Below, piece by piece: positions 18,019-27,133 of a stretch of DNA of 64,000 bases (position 1 is its first letter; the number at the start of each line of letters is the position of its first letter). The notes beneath the pieces are model-generated. The model saw only the letters and a program-made list of their open reading frames with translations. It did no database searches and was not told where the DNA came from. The DNA is taken from positions 1,612,001-1,676,000 of the forward strand of contig OY762070.1 of assembly GCA_963665195.1 (NCBI GenBank), read 5' to 3'. The translations under genes and the position numbers were made by a program. This DNA comes from VXYL01 sp963665195. GTDB lineage: Bacteria > Pseudomonadota > Gammaproteobacteria > Pseudomonadales > Azotimanducaceae.

Positions 18019-18627
18019 TCACGCCGTGTTCTCGTCCTGGCCGACGATGATCTCGGTGTCGGACAGGTACGAATACGGCGGCACGTCCAGGTTGTCGGGC
18101 GCCGGGACGCCCTTCACCACGCGCCCCGCCAGATCGAAGCGCGAGCCGTGGCAGGGGCAGTAGAAACCGCCGCGCCAAGCGGCGTCGAAACTCTCCGGCT
18201 GCACCTGGCCGTAATACTTCGGCGAGCAGCCGAGGTGCGTGCAGATGCCGAGATAGACGCCCACCTCCGGTCGGCGCGAGCGCCAGGGATTGCGAGCGTA
18301 GTCGGGCTGCTTGTCGACGTTCTCGGAGTCGGCGTCCGCCAGCTCGTCGTTCCGCTCCTTGAGGCGTTCGATGTCCGCCGCGGTACGCCCCACGACGAAG
18401 ATCGGCTGGCCGCGCCAGGCGGGGATCGGGCCGAGCATTTCGCCCGGCTGCAGGCGCGAGATGTCGATGCGCTGCGCTGCGCCCAGAGCGCGCGCCTTGG
18501 CGCTCGGCATCCACGCCTTGACGAACGGCACCGCCGCCCCCATCGCGCCGACCGCGGAGACGGCGGAGGTGGCGGCGATCAGAAAGTAGCGTCGCCCCTG
18601 CGACGACGTATCGGGTTCCGTGCTCAC
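18019..18627 (-). CDS. petA: Rieske iron-sulfur subunit of the bc1 complex
   Basis: A 202-residue protein carrying the 2Fe-2S cluster that accepts electrons from quinol. A Tat-type N-terminus (GRRYFLIAATSAVSAVGAMG) serves as membrane anchor. Cluster ligands lie in CTHLGC and CPCHGSRFD in the C-terminal half, where the two Cys-His boxes are complete. The GTG at 18627 gives VSTEPDTSSQGRR, the usual start; a TTG 9 bases upstream is the alternative. First of petA-petB-petC. Confidence 0.96.
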   Translation of the reverse strand: MSTEPDTSSQGRRYFLIAATSAVSAVGAMGAAVPFVKAWMPSAKARALGAAQRIDISRLQPGEMLGPIPAWRGQPIFVVGRTAADIERLKERNDELADADSENVDKQPDYARNPWRSRRPEVGVYLGICTHLGCSPKYYGQVQPESFDAAWRGGFYCPCHGSRFDLAGRVVKGVPAPDNLDVPPYSYLSDTEIIVGQDENTA

Positions 18628-18717
18628 GAGCGTCAAACAGTCCTCTTCCGGCAGCGCGCTGGGCGATGCACCGCTCTCCCTACTCCATTCCCGTCTGGCC
18701 TGGCCGGTCCTCGCCGC

Positions 18718-19116
18718 CTAGCGCTTCGAGTACTGCGGGCGCTTGCGCGCCTTGCGCAGGCCCACCTTCTTGCGTTCCACGGCGCGGGCGTCGCGGGTCA
18801 GGAAGCCCGCTTCGCGCAGCGGCCGGCGCAGCTCCTCGTCGAACTCCACCAGCGCCCGGGCGATGCCGTGGCGGATGGCGCCGGCCTGCCCCGAGCCGCC
18901 GCCGCCGCGCACGGTGACGTTGACGTCCAGCCGGTCCTGCAGCTCGGCGATGCGCAGCGGCTGGCGCACCACCATGCGCGCCGTCTCGCGGCCGAAGTAC
19001 TCGTCGAGCGGCCGTCGGTTGACCAGAATGCGGCCCGTGCCGGCCCTCAGGAAGACGCGCGCGGTGGACGTCTTGCGGCGGCCGGTGCCGTAGGTGGTCG
19101 CTAGCGGTTCGGGCAT
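18718..19116 (-). CDS. rpsI: 30S ribosomal protein S9
   Basis: A 132-residue small-subunit protein reaching the P-site tRNA through its basic tail. Hallmarks are YGTGRRKTSTARVFL at the N-terminus, GGGGSGQAGAIRHGIARAL in the middle, and the closing basic tail RKKVGLRKARKRPQYSKR, complete to the conserved final SKR. It follows rplM by 21 bases, the near-universal L13-S9 pair, and precedes petA. Confidence 0.98.
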   Translation of the reverse strand: MPEPLATTYGTGRRKTSTARVFLRAGTGRILVNRRPLDEYFGRETARMVVRQPLRIAELQDRLDVNVTVRGGGGSGQAGAIRHGIARALVEFDEELRRPLREAGFLTRDARAVERKKVGLRKARKRPQYSKR

Positions 19117-19137
19117 GGGCGGTCTGACTCCTTGGCG

Positions 19138-19566
19138 TTAGATGTCCAGCGCCACCGGCTGCTGCGCTGCATGGGGATGCTCGGGTCCGGCGTAGACCTT
19201 GAGCTTGCGGAACATCGCCCGACCCAGAGGATTGCGCGGCAGCATGCCCTTGACGGCGTTGGCGACGATGCGTTCGGGGTGCGTCTCGCGGAGCTTGCCC
19301 GGCGGCGTCGCCTTGAGGCCGCCGGGATAGCCGGAGTGCCGGTAGTAGATCTTGTCCGTCTCCTTCGCGCCCGTCACCCGCACCTTCTCGGCGTTGACCA
19401 CGACGATGTAGTCGCCGGTGTCCACATGCGGCGTGAAGGCGGCCTTGTGCTTGCCCCGCAGCCGACGGGCTATCTCGGATGCCAGACGGCCAAGGGTCTT
19501 GCCGTCGGCGTCCACAACGTACCAGTCGTGCGTCGCGTCCTCGCGACGGATGCTCAGGGTCTTCAT
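19138..19566 (-). CDS. rplM: 50S ribosomal protein L13
   Basis: A 142-residue early-assembling large-subunit protein. Diagnostic segments are WYVVDADGKTLGRLASEIAR, YIVVVNAEKVRVTG, KIYYRHSGYPGGLK and GMLPRNPLGRAMFRKLKVYA, with the ending HPHAAQQP. First gene of the rplM-rpsI-petABC-sspAB run; a sigma70-like promoter lies about 37 bases upstream. Confidence 0.98.
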   Translation of the reverse strand: MKTLSIRREDATHDWYVVDADGKTLGRLASEIARRLRGKHKAAFTPHVDTGDYIVVVNAEKVRVTGAKETDKIYYRHSGYPGGLKATPPGKLRETHPERIVANAVKGMLPRNPLGRAMFRKLKVYAGPEHPHAAQQPVALDI

Positions 19567-19602
19567 GAAGAACGGATGCTGGCCGGAAAAATGAAGCGGC
19601 GC

Positions 19603-19631
19603 AGTTTACGCACCGCACGGGCACGGAACAA
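19603..19631 (-). promoter_or_regulatory. Candidate sigma70 promoter for rplM-rpsI-petABC-sspAB
   Basis: On the minus strand TTGTTC (19631-19626), a 17-base spacer, and TAAACT (19608-19603) lie just upstream of rplM. The -10 matches consensus at 4 of 6 positions and the -35 at 3 of 6. The spacing is ideal, and this is the expected place for the ribosomal-protein promoter. Confidence 0.45.
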
Positions 19632-19809
19632 CCCCGATTTGCGCCACACAACGCACGCATGCATGCAGGACTGTTCTCTGGCAACGCGCCGTGAATGGCT
19701 CCTGATGTGCTATGAGAGATTTGTCCTACGCCTCCTGATGCACGCGGACTAGCGGCCAGCGGCCATTGATGCTACTTTCCGTAGCGCTCGCACGTCGTAG
19801 CGGATTGCC

Positions 19810-20979
19810 ATGCGCAAGACCACCATCACCGCCGGTGCCGTCGCGGCTCTCGCCGGCGTTTGGCTGCTGAGCGGCCAACTCGGCGCGGATCGGAGCGTCG
19901 CCATCGCGCCATCGCTGGCGGAGCTCAACGCGGGAGCGCGGGCTGGCGGCGGCGATGCGGCGCCCACGCCGGTGCGCGGCCGGGTGATCTACGCCGAGGC
20001 GTATCCGGCACGCGTGAAGGTGCGCGGCAATACCGAGAGCAAGCGCACCGTCGATGTCCGCGCCGAGACCGGCGGGCGGGTGGTGGCACGGCCCGTGGAG
20101 CGCGGCGACCGGGTGGCGAGCGGCGATCTGCTGTGCCGCATCGCCATAGAGGATCGCCAGGCGCGGCTGGCCGAAGCGCGGGCGGCGACCAACCAGGCAC
20201 TGATGGAGCATCGCGGCAGCCTGCGGCTCAAGGACCAAGGATTCCAGTCGGAGACCGCCATCGCCCAGGCCAAGGCGCGGCTCGCCAGCGCCCAGGCGCG
20301 GCTCAAAGAGGCGATGCTCGACATCGAGCGCACCGAGGTGCGGGCGCCATTCGCCGGCGTCGTCGAAGAGACCGCGCTGGAGGTGGGCGACTTCGCCCAG
20401 GCGGGAACGCCTTGCGCGAGCATCGTGGACCTCGACCCGATGCTCCTAGTGGGCCGCGTCTCCGAGGCGGACGTCTACCGCATCGGCGCCGGCGCCGTTG
20501 CCGACGGGCATCTCGCCACCGGCGAGACCGTGCAGGGCCGGATCAGCTTCGTCGGCCAGCAGGCGGCAGCGGATACCCGCACCTACCGCGTCGAGGTCAC
20601 CGTGGCGAACGCCGACCATCGTCTGCGCAGCGGCATCACCGCCGAGATCGACATCGTGGTCGACGAGGTGCTGGCGCACAAGATCAGCCCGGCGGTACTG
20701 GCGCTCGACGATGCGGGGCGCATCGGCGCGCGCACGGTGGGGTCAGACCAGCGCGTGCATTTCCATCTGGTGCAGATCGTCGCCGACGAGGCGGACGGCG
20801 TCTGGGTGACGGGGCTGCCGAACCCGGCGACGCTGATCACCGTCGGCCATCAGCTGGTGGTGGCCGGCGAGCGCGTCGCGGTGCAATTCGAGGACGACGA
20901 GCAGCCGCAGAGCCGGCCACCGCCGCGGGACAAGAACATCGCCGCGGAAGGCCGCCGCAGCGGCGCACAGCCGTCGTGA
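19810..20979 (+). CDS. RND efflux periplasmic adaptor (membrane fusion protein)
   Basis: A 389-residue HlyD/AcrA-family adaptor linking an inner-membrane RND pump to an outer-membrane channel. An N-terminal signal/anchor (ITAGAVAALAGVWLLSG) is followed by a biotinyl-lipoyl half motif (VRAETGGRVVARPVERGDRV) and a short coiled-coil hairpin (about 115-185; QARLAEARAATNQALMEHRG). The second lipoyl half reads TEVRAPFAGVVEETALEVGDF; then come beta-barrel and membrane-proximal domains. The pump gene starts 49 bases downstream. No outer-membrane factor gene is adjacent, so a TolC-like partner elsewhere is inferred. Confidence 0.92.
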   Translation: MRKTTITAGAVAALAGVWLLSGQLGADRSVAIAPSLAELNAGARAGGGDAAPTPVRGRVIYAEAYPARVKVRGNTESKRTVDVRAETGGRVVARPVERGDRVASGDLLCRIAIEDRQARLAEARAATNQALMEHRGSLRLKDQGFQSETAIAQAKARLASAQARLKEAMLDIERTEVRAPFAGVVEETALEVGDFAQAGTPCASIVDLDPMLLVGRVSEADVYRIGAGAVADGHLATGETVQGRISFVGQQAAADTRTYRVEVTVANADHRLRSGITAEIDIVVDEVLAHKISPAVLALDDAGRIGARTVGSDQRVHFHLVQIVADEADGVWVTGLPNPATLITVGHQLVVAGERVAVQFEDDEQPQSRPPPRDKNIAAEGRRSGAQPS

Positions 20980-21028
20980 TCGCCACCCCCATCTTCGACG
21001 CACCACGCGAGACTAGGAGTCCGGGGCC

Positions 21029-24000
21029 GTGAAGGACGCCCTCATCAACGCCGCCGTCGGGCGCACCCGCACGACTCTCCTGCTCATGGCGATGGTGGTG
21101 CTCGCCGGCGTCGCGGCGCGCTGGCTCATTCCCATCGAGGCCAACCCCAGCATCGACGTGCCCGTCTTCATGGTGGCCGTGGCGCACGAGGGCATCTCGC
21201 CGGAGGACGCCACGCGCCTGCTGGTGAAGCCGCTCGAGGTGGAGCTGCGCACCATCGAAGGCATCGACGAGGTGCGCGCCTTCGCCTACGAGGGCATGGC
21301 CCGCGTGGTCGCGGAGTTCGATGCCAGCTACGACCTGGACCAGGCTCTGCTCGATGTGCGCGAAGCCGTGGACCGCGCCCGCCCCGAGTTCCCGGCCAGC
21401 GCCGAGGAACCGCTGGTGCTGGAACAGAGCGCGTCCGACTACCCCATCGTCCAGATCAACCTCGTGGCAGCGCCGTCGCTCGGCGCCGAGAGCGCGGTTC
21501 CCGAACGCCTGCTGCTGTCCACGGCAGAAGAGCTCCGCGACGCCGTCAAGGCGCTGCCGGACGTGCTGGACGCCGAGCTGCAGGGCGAGCGCGAGGCGCT
21601 GCTCGAAGTGCTGATCGATCCGACCAAGCTCGAAGCCTACGGCGTCGGCACGGAACAGCTCCTCGGCACCGTGGTGCGCAACAACCGCCTGGTCGCCGCC
21701 GGCTCCCTCGACACCGGCGCAGGACGCATGGCAGTGAAGGTGCCGAGCGTCATCGAGCGGGCCGAGGACCTCGCCGACATTCCTGTCAAAGCGGACGGCG
21801 ACGCCGTGGTGACGCTGGCCGACGTCGCCGACATCCGGCGCACGTTCAAGGACCGCCAGCGCTACGCCCGCGTCAACGGCAACGACACCATATCCATCAA
21901 CGTCATCAAGCGTCCGAATGCCAACGTGGTGGACACCGTCGAGCAGGCGAAGGCGGCGGTCGAGCGCCTGCGGCCGACGCTGCCGCGCCAGGTGTCCGTG
22001 TTCTATACCCAGGATCTGGCGCCATTCGCGCGCTCGCAAGTCACTGAACTGCAGGGCAATATCGTCACCGCGCTGATGCTGGTGATGGTGCTGGTGGTGG
22101 CGGCGATGGGGCTGCGCAGCGCCATGATCGTCGGTGCCGGCATCCCGGTCTCGTTCCTCTTCGCGCTGATCTTCGTGTGGTCGTTCGGCTACACGTTCAA
22201 CTTCATGGTGATGTTCGGCATGCTGCTCGCTCTCGGCATGCTGATCGACGGCGCCATCGTCGTGACCGAGTACGCGGACCGCAAGATGGCCGAGGGGCAA
22301 GCGCCCGACGACGCCTTCCGCGCCGCCGCCAAGCGCATGTTCTGGCCGGTGACGGCATCCGTCGCGACCACCCTGGCGGCATTCCTGCCGCTGGTCTTCT
22401 GGCCGGGCGTGTCCGGCAAGTTCATGCGCTACCTGCCGGTGACGGTGTTCTTCGTGCTCACGGGTTCGCTGCTCTACGCGCTCGCCTTCGCGCCCGCGCT
22501 CGGCGCCAAGTTCGGCAAGGCCATCCGCCGCGACGAACGCACCCGGCGCACGCTCGTGCTGCTCGAAGAGGGCGACCCGCGTCAGCTCGGCGGCTTCACC
22601 GGCGCCTACGCCCGACTGCTCGGCTTCACCTCGGCGCATGCCGGCATCACGATGCTGGCGACGGTGCTGGTGCTGGTCGGCACGTTCGTCGCCTACGGCC
22701 AGTACGGGCGCGGCATGAGTTTCTTCTCGGACTCCGATGCCTCGTATGCGAGGGTTTCCGTGCGGGCCCGCGGCAACCTCTCGGCGAACGAGATCTACGC
22801 CCTCGTGAGCGAAGTGGAAGAGCGCATCCTCGCCATCCCCGGCATCAAGGACGCCAATACGCAGACGAACCTCGGCGGCGGCGGCGCGACCGGAAGCGCG
22901 GATACCGTGGGCGATATTTTCATCGAGATGCACGAGCAGAACGAACGCGAACTCACCGGCATGGAGATCCTGGAACGCACCCGGCGGGCCACCGCGGACC
23001 TCGCCGGCATCGCGGTGGAGGTGCAGAAGATGGAGGACGGCCCGCCGGTGGGCAAGCCCATCCAGATCCAGTTCACGGCCTACCAGCAGGAACTGCTCGA
23101 GCCGGTGGTCGCGCAGGTGCGCGAGTACATCGACGCCAACGTGGCCGGACTGCGCGATGTGGAGGATACGCGCTCGCTGCCGGGCGTCGAGTGGCGGCTG
23201 GCGGTGGACCGGGCGCAGGCGGCGCTGTACGGCGCGGACGTGGCCCTCGTCGGCACCGCGGTGCAGCTCGTCACCAACGGGGTGATGGTCGGCGAGTACC
23301 GGCCGGACGACGCCACGGACGCGGTGGACATCCGAGTGCGGTTTCCCGCCGCCGATCGCGGCCTCGGCGCCCTGGACCGGCTGACCATCGCCACCGCTGG
23401 CGGCCATGTGCCGATCAGCAACTTCGTGCGCCGAGAAGCCGCGCCCAACGTCGACGCCATCGAACGCGTCGACGGACGCATGGCGCAGTTCATCCGCGCC
23501 GACGTGGCGCCCGGCGTGCTCGCCGACAGCAAGGTTCGGGAAATCCAGGCATGGCTGGACCAAGCCGATTTGGACCAGCGGGTGGATATCAGCTTCCGCG
23601 GCGCCAACGAGGAGCAGGCCGACTCCATCGCCTTCATCATCGTGGCGCTCGCGATGTCGCTGCTGCTCATGTTCGTGCTGCTGGTCACGCAGTTCAACAG
23701 CTTCTACCAGAGTGCGCTGATTCTGGCGGCGGTAGTGATGTCCACCGCCGGCGTGCTGCTCGGCCTCTTGATAACGAACAGTCCGTTCAGCGCCGTGCTG
23801 ACGGGCGTCGGCGTGGTGGCGCTGGCCGGCATCGTGGTGAACAACAACATCGTGCTGATCGACACCTACAACGACATTCGCCGCCGGCACCCCGAGCTGG
23901 ACCACGTCTCGCTGATCGTGCGCACCGGCGCGCAGCGGCTGCGCCCGGTGCTGCTGACCACCGTGACGACGGTATTCGGGCTGCTGCCGCTGGCGAGCCA

Positions 24001-24244
24001 TCTGTCGATCGACTTCATCAACCGGACAGTGATCTACGGCGGCCAGGTGTCCGGGTTCTGGGTGCCCTTGGCGCAGGCGATCGTCGCAGGACTCACCTTT
24101 GCGACGCTGCTGACGCTGGTGGCGACGCCGGCGCTGCTGGCGCTGCCGCACAAGCCGTACATGCGGGCGATTCGGGCGGCGCCTGCCCTTCTAGCGGCGG
24201 CCGCGGCGCAGCTGCGGCTTGGGCGGCGGCTCGCGGCGCCCTGA
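21029..24244 (+). CDS. RND efflux pump permease (AcrB/MexF superfamily)
   Basis: A 1071-residue proton-driven inner-membrane exporter. The usual RND layout is visible: TM1 near residues 12-30, a large periplasmic loop to about 330, TM2-6 (about 340-460), a second loop, and TM7-12 (about 870-1040). TM4 carries GMLIDGAIVVTEYADRKM, in which one of the two Asp of the proton-relay pair of AcrB (DD) is Gly. TM10 has GIVVNNNIVLIDTYND. The GTG at 21029 is preceded by TAGGAG 9 bases upstream. Substrate is not predictable. Confidence 0.93.
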   Translation: MKDALINAAVGRTRTTLLLMAMVVLAGVAARWLIPIEANPSIDVPVFMVAVAHEGISPEDATRLLVKPLEVELRTIEGIDEVRAFAYEGMARVVAEFDASYDLDQALLDVREAVDRARPEFPASAEEPLVLEQSASDYPIVQINLVAAPSLGAESAVPERLLLSTAEELRDAVKALPDVLDAELQGEREALLEVLIDPTKLEAYGVGTEQLLGTVVRNNRLVAAGSLDTGAGRMAVKVPSVIERAEDLADIPVKADGDAVVTLADVADIRRTFKDRQRYARVNGNDTISINVIKRPNANVVDTVEQAKAAVERLRPTLPRQVSVFYTQDLAPFARSQVTELQGNIVTALMLVMVLVVAAMGLRSAMIVGAGIPVSFLFALIFVWSFGYTFNFMVMFGMLLALGMLIDGAIVVTEYADRKMAEGQAPDDAFRAAAKRMFWPVTASVATTLAAFLPLVFWPGVSGKFMRYLPVTVFFVLTGSLLYALAFAPALGAKFGKAIRRDERTRRTLVLLEEGDPRQLGGFTGAYARLLGFTSAHAGITMLATVLVLVGTFVAYGQYGRGMSFFSDSDASYARVSVRARGNLSANEIYALVSEVEERILAIPGIKDANTQTNLGGGGATGSADTVGDIFIEMHEQNERELTGMEILERTRRATADLAGIAVEVQKMEDGPPVGKPIQIQFTAYQQELLEPVVAQVREYIDANVAGLRDVEDTRSLPGVEWRLAVDRAQAALYGADVALVGTAVQLVTNGVMVGEYRPDDATDAVDIRVRFPAADRGLGALDRLTIATAGGHVPISNFVRREAAPNVDAIERVDGRMAQFIRADVAPGVLADSKVREIQAWLDQADLDQRVDISFRGANEEQADSIAFIIVALAMSLLLMFVLLVTQFNSFYQSALILAAVVMSTAGVLLGLLITNSPFSAVLTGVGVVALAGIVVNNNIVLIDTYNDIRRRHPELDHVSLIVRTGAQRLRPVLLTTVTTVFGLLPLASHLSIDFINRTVIYGGQVSGFWVPLAQAIVAGLTFATLLTLVATPALLALPHKPYMRAIRAAPALLAAAAAQLRLGRRLAAP

Positions 24245-24250
24245 CGGGCG

Positions 24251-24886
24251 TCAGACCCAGTAGGTCGGCACCGTCATCGCCTTGGCGGCGAGGCCCATGA
24301 GCTCCTTGACCGGACGGGGGAAGCGCACTGCGCCGGAGCGCATGGCGTCCGCGCCGTGGCGGGCCTCGTCCGCGCGCATCGCTTCGAGGATCGCTCGGCT
24401 GCGGGCGTCGCGTTCCGGCAGGCGGCGCAGGTGCCGATCCAAATGCCGCTGCACCCGGTCTTCGGTGGCCTCGACGAAGCCCAGGCTCACCCGATCGCCG
24501 AGCAGGCCGGTCGCGGCGCCGGCGGCGTAGGAGGCGGCGTAGAACACCGCATCGAGGACGCTCGGCCGCGCATCGAGTTCCGTCAGCCGTTCCTTGCACC
24601 AGGCAAGGTGATCCCGTTCTTCCTCGGCCGCGGCGGCCAGCGAAGTCCGCAGCGCCTGCGAACGAGCCGTCGCGGCCTGGCCCTCGTACAGCGCCTGGGC
24701 GCACACCTCGCCGCAGTGGTTGACGCGCATCAGGCCGGCGGCGCGGCGACGTTCGGCGGGCGCCAAATCCGCCTCTTTCGACGTGGCGGGACTCGGCCGC
24801 GCCGGCACGGCCGCGGCATCGGCGATGCCGGCAACGCGGCGCAAACCTCGATCCAAGGCGATCAGCAGCGGATCCAGGGCGGTCAT
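24251..24886 (-). CDS. coq7: 2-polyprenyl-3-methyl-6-methoxy-1,4-benzoquinone monooxygenase Coq7
   Basis: A 211-residue di-iron hydroxylase for C6 hydroxylation in ubiquinone synthesis. The ferritin-like iron ligands are all present in two halves: RVNHCGEVCAQALYEGQ and EEERDHLAW, then GFVEATEDRVQRHL and MRADEARHG. The ATG at 24886 overlaps the amidase stop (ATGA). End of the minus-strand run nadE-MBL-thx-nitroreductase-amidase-coq7, and convergent with the RND permease, 6 bases apart. Confidence 0.93.
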   Translation of the reverse strand: MTALDPLLIALDRGLRRVAGIADAAAVPARPSPATSKEADLAPAERRRAAGLMRVNHCGEVCAQALYEGQAATARSQALRTSLAAAAEEERDHLAWCKERLTELDARPSVLDAVFYAASYAAGAATGLLGDRVSLGFVEATEDRVQRHLDRHLRRLPERDARSRAILEAMRADEARHGADAMRSGAVRFPRPVKELMGLAAKAMTVPTYWV

Positions 24887-26268
24887 TCCAGTTCCGGGCA
24901 CTGCGCGGCGAAACCGGTCACGGCCTCGATGGCCTTCGCCGCCCGCAGCAGGAAGGCGTCGGCCCGCAGTGGCGCGATCAGCTGGGCACCCACTGGCAGG
25001 CCTTCGCGGAATCCCGCTGGCAGCGAAAGCGCGGGGCAGGTGGTGACGGTGATCCAGCTGCAGCTTTCCATCCACTCGATGTAGGTGTTCATGCGGCGGC
25101 CTTCGACTTCGCGCACCCAGTCGGTGTCGACCGAGAACGGCAGCACCTGCGTGGTCGGGCCGATGAGGAGGTCCGCATCCTCGAAGAAGGCGCCCATCCG
25201 AGCCACGAGTCGGGCCCGCGCGGGATACGCCCAGTCGTAGTCGGCCAAGGTGAGTTCCAGCCCGGCGTCCAGATTCCAGCGGATGGTGTCCTTGAGTTCG
25301 GCCTTGTCGTCCTCCGAAAGCGGCCCGAAGCGGCGCCGGAAGCCGCTGGCGCGGAGGATGTGGAAGATGCGCGTTGCGTCCGTCAAGTCCGGGGCGGCGT
25401 CGATGATCGTCGCCCCGGCCTCGCGCAGCGTCTCGCGAAGCGTGGCGATGGCATCGCGCACCGGCGCCTGGACCGGCAACGCGCCGAAGTCCTCTGTCAC
25501 GGCGATGCGCAGCTTCGAGAGGTCAGCCGCGTCCACGCACCGGAACGTCGCACCGGGCTCCGGCTGGCAGTGCGGGATGCCTGGCGCCGGCCCGGCGAGC
25601 ACCGAGAAGAGCAGCGCCACGTCGTCCACCGTGCGGGCCATGGGCCCCGCGGTGCTGATGTCCGTCCACGGATCGCCCGTGGGCACGCGGCCGGGCGATG
25701 GGCGGAAGCCGATGACGTTGCAGAACGCCGCCGGATTGCGCAGCGAGCCGCCCGTGTCGCTGCCGTCGGCGAGCGGGATCAGGCGCGCCGCCAAGGCCAC
25801 CGCCGCGCCGCCGCTGCTGCCGCCGCAGGTCTTCGTCGTGTCGTAGGGATTGCGGGTGGCGCCGAAGACGCGGTTGAAGGTCTGCGAGCCGGCGCCGAAC
25901 TCGGGGGTATTGGTCTTGCCGAGGGTCACCGCGCCGGCGCGCTTCATGCGGGCGACGATCAGGTCGTCCGCCTCGGGGACGTGGTCCGCGAACAGCGGCG
26001 AGCCGTAGGTGGTGCGGATGCCGGCGGTCGGCACCAGGTCCTTGTGCGCCATCGGCAGCCCGGCGAGCGGACCATGCTCGGCCGAGTCGGCGTCCAAGGC
26101 ATCGGCGGTCTGCCGGGCGCGTTCGTAGCTCTTGGTGACGATGGCGTTGAGCGGCCCGTCGACGGCTTCGATCCGGGCCATGTGCGCATCGAGCACTTCG
26201 CGGCAGCCTATCGCCTTGGACGCGATCTGCGCCCGCAGCTGCGTGGCGCTGGCGAAGCACGGATCCAC
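24883..26268 (-). CDS. Amidase (amidase-signature family)
   Basis: A 461-residue Ser-cisSer-Lys amidase. The catalytic Lys is in PMAHKDLVPTAG (about residue 75). The Gly/Ser-rich signature reads TCGGSSGGAAVALAARLIPL and continues ADGSDTGGSLRNPAAF, containing the cis-Ser and the nucleophile. The C-terminal ALSLPAGFREGLPVGAQLIAP is typical. GTG start at 26268, 6 bases after the nitroreductase stop. It hydrolyses an amide of unknown identity. No GatB partner is nearby and the motifs fit the general amidases, so it is unlikely to be GatA. Confidence 0.9.
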   Translation of the reverse strand: MDPCFASATQLRAQIASKAIGCREVLDAHMARIEAVDGPLNAIVTKSYERARQTADALDADSAEHGPLAGLPMAHKDLVPTAGIRTTYGSPLFADHVPEADDLIVARMKRAGAVTLGKTNTPEFGAGSQTFNRVFGATRNPYDTTKTCGGSSGGAAVALAARLIPLADGSDTGGSLRNPAAFCNVIGFRPSPGRVPTGDPWTDISTAGPMARTVDDVALLFSVLAGPAPGIPHCQPEPGATFRCVDAADLSKLRIAVTEDFGALPVQAPVRDAIATLRETLREAGATIIDAAPDLTDATRIFHILRASGFRRRFGPLSEDDKAELKDTIRWNLDAGLELTLADYDWAYPARARLVARMGAFFEDADLLIGPTTQVLPFSVDTDWVREVEGRRMNTYIEWMESCSWITVTTCPALSLPAGFREGLPVGAQLIAPLRADAFLLRAAKAIEAVTGFAAQCPELE

Positions 26269-26274
26269 GTCCGC

Positions 26275-26907
26275 TCAATCGCCCCAGGCGTTCCAGTGCG
26301 TGATCTGGGCCACCGGCGGCCGCGAGGCCCGCTTGAAGTCCGTGCCGATGGTGTACGCCACCGGCAGCAGCGCGGTTTGCACGACATCATCGGGGATGCC
26401 GAGGATCTCCGCCGCTTCCTTCTCTGCGCCCAGATGCAGCGTCGTCAGGCAGGAACCGAGGCCGCGCGCCCGCAGCGCCAGTTGGAAGCTCCACACCGCG
26501 GGATAGATGGAGGCGAAATAGCCGCCGAGCTGGACCACGCCAGCGCCGGCACCCGGCCGCCCGGCCATGCAGGGGATCACATGGACCGGCACCTCGTGCA
26601 GGTGCTCCATGAGATAGAGGGCCGAGTCGAAGACGCGCGCCGTCTGCCCCTCGGCGCGCTTGGCCGCAACCGGCAGATACGCCTCGGCGCCGCGCCGATA
26701 CAGATCCGCCAGCGCCTGGCGCTTCTCGGCGTCGTCCACCACCACCCAGCGCCAGGTCTGGCTGTTGGAACCGGTGGGCGCCTGCACCGCCAGTTCCAGG
26801 CACTCCTCGATGACGGCGCGGGGAACCGGGCGCGTGAGATCGAGGCGCTTGCGAACCGCTCGCGTGGTGGCAAGCAGTTCGTCGCAGGTTTCGAGGTCTA
26901 GGTTCAT
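26275..26907 (-). CDS. Nitroreductase family FMN-dependent oxidoreductase
   Basis: A 210-residue flavoprotein of the NfsB/FRP fold. The N-terminal TRAVRKRLDLTRPVPRAVIE and APTGSNSQTWRWVVV supply the FMN-phosphate ring contacts. SFQLALRARGLGSCLTTLHL and a C-terminal ILGIPDDVVQTALLPVAY are typical of the family. Members reduce nitro groups, quinones or other acceptors with NAD(P)H; the physiological substrate here is unknown. Tightly linked to the downstream amidase. Confidence 0.9.
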   Translation of the reverse strand: MNLDLETCDELLATTRAVRKRLDLTRPVPRAVIEECLELAVQAPTGSNSQTWRWVVVDDAEKRQALADLYRRGAEAYLPVAAKRAEGQTARVFDSALYLMEHLHEVPVHVIPCMAGRPGAGAGVVQLGGYFASIYPAVWSFQLALRARGLGSCLTTLHLGAEKEAAEILGIPDDVVQTALLPVAYTIGTDFKRASRPPVAQITHWNAWGD

Positions 26908-26978
26908 GCGGCGCTCCGGGCCAAGTCGACGCGCCGCAGTTTACCGAATGGTGGCGCCGCAGAGCCGACGGCCTGAGC

Positions 26979-27083
26979 CTAGCTCCGCTTCTCTTCGGTG
27001 CGCTTCTTCTTGCGCCGGCGCTTGTTGCCGAAGGTGCCGCGCACGATCTTGCCGCGCTTGGTGCGGATGTCGCCTTTGCCCAT
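26979..27083 (-). CDS. 30S ribosomal protein THX
   Basis: A 34-codon gene that length-limited gene finders miss. It translates to MGKGDIRTKRGKIVRGTFGN followed by KRRRKKKRTEEKRS. The MGKGD start, the G-K-I-x-R-G-(S/T)-(F/Y)-G core and the very basic tail match the bacterial THX (bTHX/S31e-like) family, which sits in the head of the 30S subunit. The ATG is at 27083 and the TAG at 26979. A GAGG site lies about 10 bases upstream. It lies alone between the MBL-fold gene and the nitroreductase on the same strand. Confidence 0.88.
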   Translation of the reverse strand: MGKGDIRTKRGKIVRGTFGNKRRRKKKRTEEKRS

Positions 27084-27133
27084 GGAAATGCCTCGAACCG
27101 CAGGGGCGGCGACTATAGCGCGACTTGGGGGCG

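Noticed and set aside
20837..24151. A 1104-codon open frame on the minus strand
   Set aside because: Antisense to the RND adaptor and permease, with composition (HRQ-rich) typical of reversed GC-rich genes.
24883..26268. Amidase as GatA of the tRNA amidotransferase
   Set aside because: No gatB or gatC is nearby and the signature and C-terminal segments fit general amidases better.
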